From: Patescibacteria group bacterium
GTDB taxonomy: Bacteria; Patescibacteriota; Minisyncoccia; JAHISW01; Tagabacteraceae
Direction: 5' to 3'
Length of the DNA stretch: 5,213 nucleotides
Assembly: GCA_018817995.1 (NCBI GenBank)
Contig: JAHISW010000087.1
Span: 1-5,213, forward strand
Within the stretch, counting starts at the first letter, position 1. Each line of letters begins with the position of its first letter. The notes under the pieces were generated by a model, which was given only the letters and a program-made list of their open reading frames with translations, had not been told where the DNA came from and did no database searches. Below, one piece after another: positions 4,652 through 5,213 of the stretch. Both the position numbers and the translations under genes were made by a program.

Positions 4652-4735
4652 TTAGAGGGTATATGAAAAAAATACAACTAAAAGCTGAAAAAAGGGACAT
4701 TTTTCGTAAAAAATTAAAAGAGGCAAGAAAAAGAG
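4551..4735 (+). repeat. Direct repeat, right copy (coiled-coil 3' end plus rplY 5' end)
   Basis: This is the partner of 1-185 (183 of 185 identical). On this side the sequence continues into intact genes both ways: the complete coiled-coil gene upstream and L25 downstream. The right copy therefore has the intact gene arrangement, whereas the left copy is the disrupted one. Confidence 0.97.
4654..4659 (+). promoter_or_regulatory. Ribosome binding site of rplY
   Basis: AGAGGG lies three bases before ATG 4663, an unusually short spacing but the clearest Shine-Dalgarno match in the window. It overlaps the short gap after the coiled-coil stop. The same site is present at 104-109 in front of the hybrid ORF, so that ORF keeps the rplY translation signal. 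Confidence 0.6.
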
Positions 4736-5213
4736 GACAAATTCCTGCTGTTATGTATGGTTCTGAACAAGAAAATACATCACTTTTTGTGCAACGTGTC
4801 GATTTTGAGAAAGCTTGGAGAAAAGCCGGAGAGTCCGTGGTTATTGAGTTGGAAATAGGCAAAGAGAAGGCGCAAGTTGTTATTAATGATGTTGCGCTAG
4901 ATCCTTTGACTCACAAACCGCAACATGTTGATTTTTATGCGGTGGATTTAAAGAAAAAAATTACAGCATCTGTGCCCCTGGTTTTCATTGGGGAGTCGTC
5001 CGCTGTCAAAAATCTTGGCGGTGTGCTTGTTAAAGTGATTCATGATATTGAAGTAGAGGGTTTGCCGGAAAGTTTACCCAAAGAAATAGAAGTTGATATT
5101 TCTGCCCTAGAAACATTTGAAGATAAAGTTATGGTAAAGGACCTGAAATTATCAGAAGGTATAAATGTTGCCATTGATGGAGAGGATGCGGTGGCTTTGG
5201 TTGAAAAACCAAG
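4663..5213 (+). CDS. rplY: 50S ribosomal protein L25/general stress protein Ctc (3' end outside window)
   Basis: The 183 visible residues cover the L25 N-terminal 5S rRNA-binding domain (about 1-92, with the basic start, RKRGQIPAVMYG, the SLFVQRVDFEKA region, and VALDPLTHKPQHVDFYAVD at about 77-95). They also include most of the C-terminal TL5/CTC beta-domain (about 96-183, with GGVLVKVIHDIEVEGLP and LPKEIEVDISALE). It binds 5S rRNA in the large ribosomal subunit. No stop codon occurs before the window edge, so the gene is open at its 3' end; the long form with the CTC domain is the usual one in many bacteria. ATG 4663 is supported by the ribosome binding site and matches the family start. 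It is probably transcribed with the coiled-coil gene 11 nt upstream. Its first 24 codons also occur at 113-184. Confidence 0.93.
   Translation, partial: MKKIQLKAEKRDIFRKKLKEARKRGQIPAVMYGSEQENTSLFVQRVDFEKAWRKAGESVVIELEIGKEKAQVVINDVALDPLTHKPQHVDFYAVDLKKKITASVPLVFIGESSAVKNLGGVLVKVIHDIEVEGLPESLPKEIEVDISALETFEDKVMVKDLKLSEGINVAIDGEDAVALVEKP

Overview
The window is AT-rich and gene-dense, with short intergenic gaps, ordinary stop codon use (TGA ends one gene) and few clear Shine-Dalgarno sites. Together with the small coiled-coil proteins, the secreted proteins and a diversity-generating retroelement (DGR) relic, this suggests a Candidate Phyla Radiation / Patescibacteria (Parcubacteria-like) genome. 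That placement is inferred from gene style; no marker-gene phylogeny was possible.

Layout, left to right. Positions 1-185 repeat positions 4551-4735 with 183 of 185 bases identical. The repeat carries the 3' end of a coiled-coil gene and the first 24 codons of rplY (ribosomal protein L25). In the left copy, rplY is broken after codon 24 and continues in frame into the thumb/C-terminal part of a DGR-type reverse transcriptase (113-526). Just downstream, on the opposite strand, lies a DGR template-repeat-like sequence (about 540-700). In its reading frame it is packed with AAC/AAT codons and ends in a GC-rich block encoding YVRCVR-stop. A strong promoter (787-815) then leads to a NYN-domain putative ribonuclease (881-1420), which is closed by a hairpin terminator.

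The middle holds two genes for exported or membrane-anchored proteins, probably one transcription unit. The first is a signal-peptide protein with two Gly-Cys/Asp-Asn repeats and proline-glutamate linkers (1572-2555). The second is an M64-like metallopeptidase homologue (2581-3549) in which the catalytic Glu of HExxH is replaced by Leu. A terminator follows, overlapping a decayed transposase/integrase N-terminus (3599-3742).

The right part has two small coiled-coil genes (3838-4137 and 4187-4651). They share a duplicated promoter and start region, and in both the promoter is placed so that transcription would begin at the A of the ATG (leaderless mRNA). The second is followed after 11 nt by rplY, intact as far as the window edge (4663-5213).

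The most informative signal is structural. A segment of about 4.4 kb with a decapitated DGR reverse transcriptase, a template repeat in unusual orientation, cargo-like genes and transposase debris sits between two near-identical copies of the coiled-coil/rplY junction. This could be an integrated element, a duplication with deletion, or an assembly chimera. The two base differences between the copies slightly favour a real duplication. The DGR cannot work from the genes visible here, because the catalytic part of the reverse transcriptase and any variable-repeat target are missing.
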